From: a virus
Length of the DNA: 23,940 bases
Reading direction: 5' to 3' (one strand)
IMG/VR virus record: IMGVR_UViG_3300025769_000838
Span: 1 to 23,940 of that record
Numbering within the stretch: position 1 is the first letter of the stretch; each line of letters opens with the position of its first letter. Shown here one piece after another: positions 22,878 to 23,940 of the stretch. The notes beneath the pieces are model-generated. The model did not search any database. It had not been told where the DNA came from and was given only the letters and a program-made list of their open reading frames with translations. The position numbers and the translations under genes were made by a program.

Positions 22878-23597
22878 CTACGATGGCTGCGTTAAGCTGG
22901 TGCTGTAAAAAGTTCCCAGCATGATATCAGAAGCTTTCGCAAAACTAGATGGGTTCTTTAATCTAAAGCCGAACCATTTATATCCTGCTGTTCTTGCAGC
23001 GGCGGTGTTATCTGTAACAAAAGATATAATCCCTGTGTTATAGTTACCGCCAGTATATGTAATTGAATTAATCAACCCATCTGCATCCCAAACAATAGAA
23101 TAGCTTCTGTTTCCGCCCGTGCTTCCACTTGACCCAGCATCCCAACGCGCCACAATGTTTGTTGTTGTGGAATCAGATGTGCCTCCGTAAAGAAGCACAT
23201 GCTCTGAGTTAGAGGCAACATCCTCGTTTTGCTGAATTGTAATTGAAGCGCTGGTAATAAATCCTGTCCCAGCGTGGAACACCGGCTGATATGCAATTTG
23301 ATTTGCGCCACCACCAATAGAAAAAGGGGTTGCCGTGCTGCTGATGGTGGTTAAACCAACACCCCCTGAAGGAGATATATAACCAAGTCTTATTGAAACA
23401 TTCCTAGTCTGCGTACCAGCGCCAGAATAATAGTCGCTGAAACTAGCAGTGCCGCTCTGGGGAATGTTTACATTTATGGCGTTGTTGGATACGTTTGCAC
23501 CGCCTCTGTAATACTCAGACACACTATCAGGAACAGAACCGCCAAAGGTAGTTCTGAACTGAGATAGGCTAATTTGTCCAGAGGCTGGCAGCGCCAT
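22878..23597 (-). CDS. Tail protein with fibre-type N-terminus (239 aa)
   Basis: The N-terminus (MALPASGQISLSQFRTTFGG, then VSEYYRGGANV) is a module found at the start of many phage tail and fibre proteins. Residues about 65-239 form a beta-rich domain with sparse hydrophobic positions and a YKWFGFRLKNPSSF element near the end, perhaps a receptor- or carbohydrate-binding fold. It sits between the fibre gene end and the tail nozzle gene, and its start shares a base with the upstream stop. It is likely part of the adsorption apparatus, but no enzymatic motif is seen. Confidence 0.75.
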   Translation of the reverse strand: MALPASGQISLSQFRTTFGGSVPDSVSEYYRGGANVSNNAINVNIPQSGTASFSDYYSGAGTQTRNVSIRLGYISPSGGVGLTTISSTATPFSIGGGANQIAYQPVFHAGTGFITSASITIQQNEDVASNSEHVLLYGGTSDSTTTNIVARWDAGSSGSTGGNRSYSIVWDADGLINSITYTGGNYNTGIISFVTDNTAAARTAGYKWFGFRLKNPSSFAKASDIMLGTFYSTSLTQPS

Positions 23598-23940
23598 TAG
23601 ACTGTACCGAAGGCTGTGATGTCATCCTCAGAGGTAAACGCACCGTTAGTAGCTATTTTGGCTACTGTGCTACCGCCGTAAGAAAACACCAGATTGTTGC
23701 TACCATCTACAGAAATAGTCCAGCCACTACCACCAGAAAGGCTTAGTGAATTACCAAGGCTAGATGAGGCGCTGGCAAAGGTTAGGTTTCCTGCGCCGTC
23801 TGTTTTGATAAACTGGTCGGCTGTGCCGTCAGCGTCAGGGTATGACAGACCGTCAAGAATCACACGCCCTGTGCCGTTTGGTGTGATTGGAATGTTGCCA
23901 TTCGACACACTAACAATAGACTGCCCATTAACATCTAGGT
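23597..23940 (-). CDS. C-terminal part of a tail fibre-like protein
   Basis: The frame remains open to the window edge (LDVNGQSIVSVSNGNIPITP), so the true start lies beyond the right edge; the GTG at 23908 is probably internal. The visible part has NGTGRVILDGLSYPDADGT, QFIKTDGAGNLTFASA and SGWTISVDGSNNLVFSYGGS, which are glycine- and serine-rich beta repeats typical of phage tail-fibre shafts. The stop is shared by one base with the start of the 239-aa gene. It is presumably the end of a larger receptor-binding fibre. Confidence 0.7.
   Translation of the reverse strand, partial: LDVNGQSIVSVSNGNIPITPNGTGRVILDGLSYPDADGTADQFIKTDGAGNLTFASASSSLGNSLSLSGGSGWTISVDGSNNLVFSYGGSTVAKIATNGAFTSEDDITAFGTV

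Noticed and set aside
1-23940. Search for tRNA, CRISPR array, integrase, insertion sequence and attachment sites
   Set aside because: No cloverleaf-like sequence, no regularly spaced repeats, and no tyrosine or serine recombinase or transposase motif was seen by eye.

Overview
This window looks like part of a lytic-cycle genome from a short-tailed (podovirus-like) marine bacteriophage. The evidence is direct: a family A DNA polymerase, an archaeo-eukaryotic-type primase, two helicases, a T4-type lysozyme, and a set of very large internal-virion/ejection-type proteins next to tail nozzle and tail-fibre-like proteins. Gene content and order recall the HMO-2011-type phages of marine Alphaproteobacteria. 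That comparison is from memory; the host is inferred and not shown by the sequence. No integrase, tRNA gene, CRISPR array, insertion sequence or rRNA is visible.

Left arm, positions 1 to about 12,735, is almost entirely on the + strand. Positions 1-3047 hold a run of about fifteen very small genes that overlap by 4-25 bases or nearly touch, most with a purine-rich ribosome binding site. They include zinc-ribbon microproteins and several beta-beta-alpha-like proteins. A replication and recombination module follows: a SNF2-type helicase (3066-4511), a PD-(D/E)XK nuclease on the opposite strand (4426-4881) whose tail overlaps the helicase gene, a ribbon-helix-helix regulator (4952-5125), and a palindrome/promoter-like site (5132-5166). 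After that come a coiled-coil protein, a protein with an SSB-like C-terminal tip, a TOTE-type primase, a zinc microprotein, a UvrD-like helicase, a DUF6378 protein, a small unknown and DNA polymerase A (10434-12350). Two tiny genes close the arm.

A hairpin followed by a T-run (12744-12782) separates the two converging arms.

Right arm, 12,790 to the end, is entirely on the - strand and is read from right to left: the end of a tail fibre, a tail protein with a fibre-type N-terminus, the tail nozzle/stabilisation protein, a 75-aa protein, a glycine-zipper protein, a Gln/Ala-rich protein, two large internal-virion/ejection proteins (651 and 1296 aa), then lysozyme. Five of its junctions have a TAATG or TAGTG one-base overlap and one has an ATGA overlap, so it behaves as one translationally coupled late operon. 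Its promoter must lie beyond the right edge.

No stretch longer than 300 bases lacks a gene. The longest non-coding pieces are 6586-6712, which holds four consecutive stem-loops upstream of the primase, and 5126-5216, which holds the palindrome. These two sites, the antisense nuclease beside the primase and helicases, and the SSB-like tips on two replication proteins are the most interesting points.
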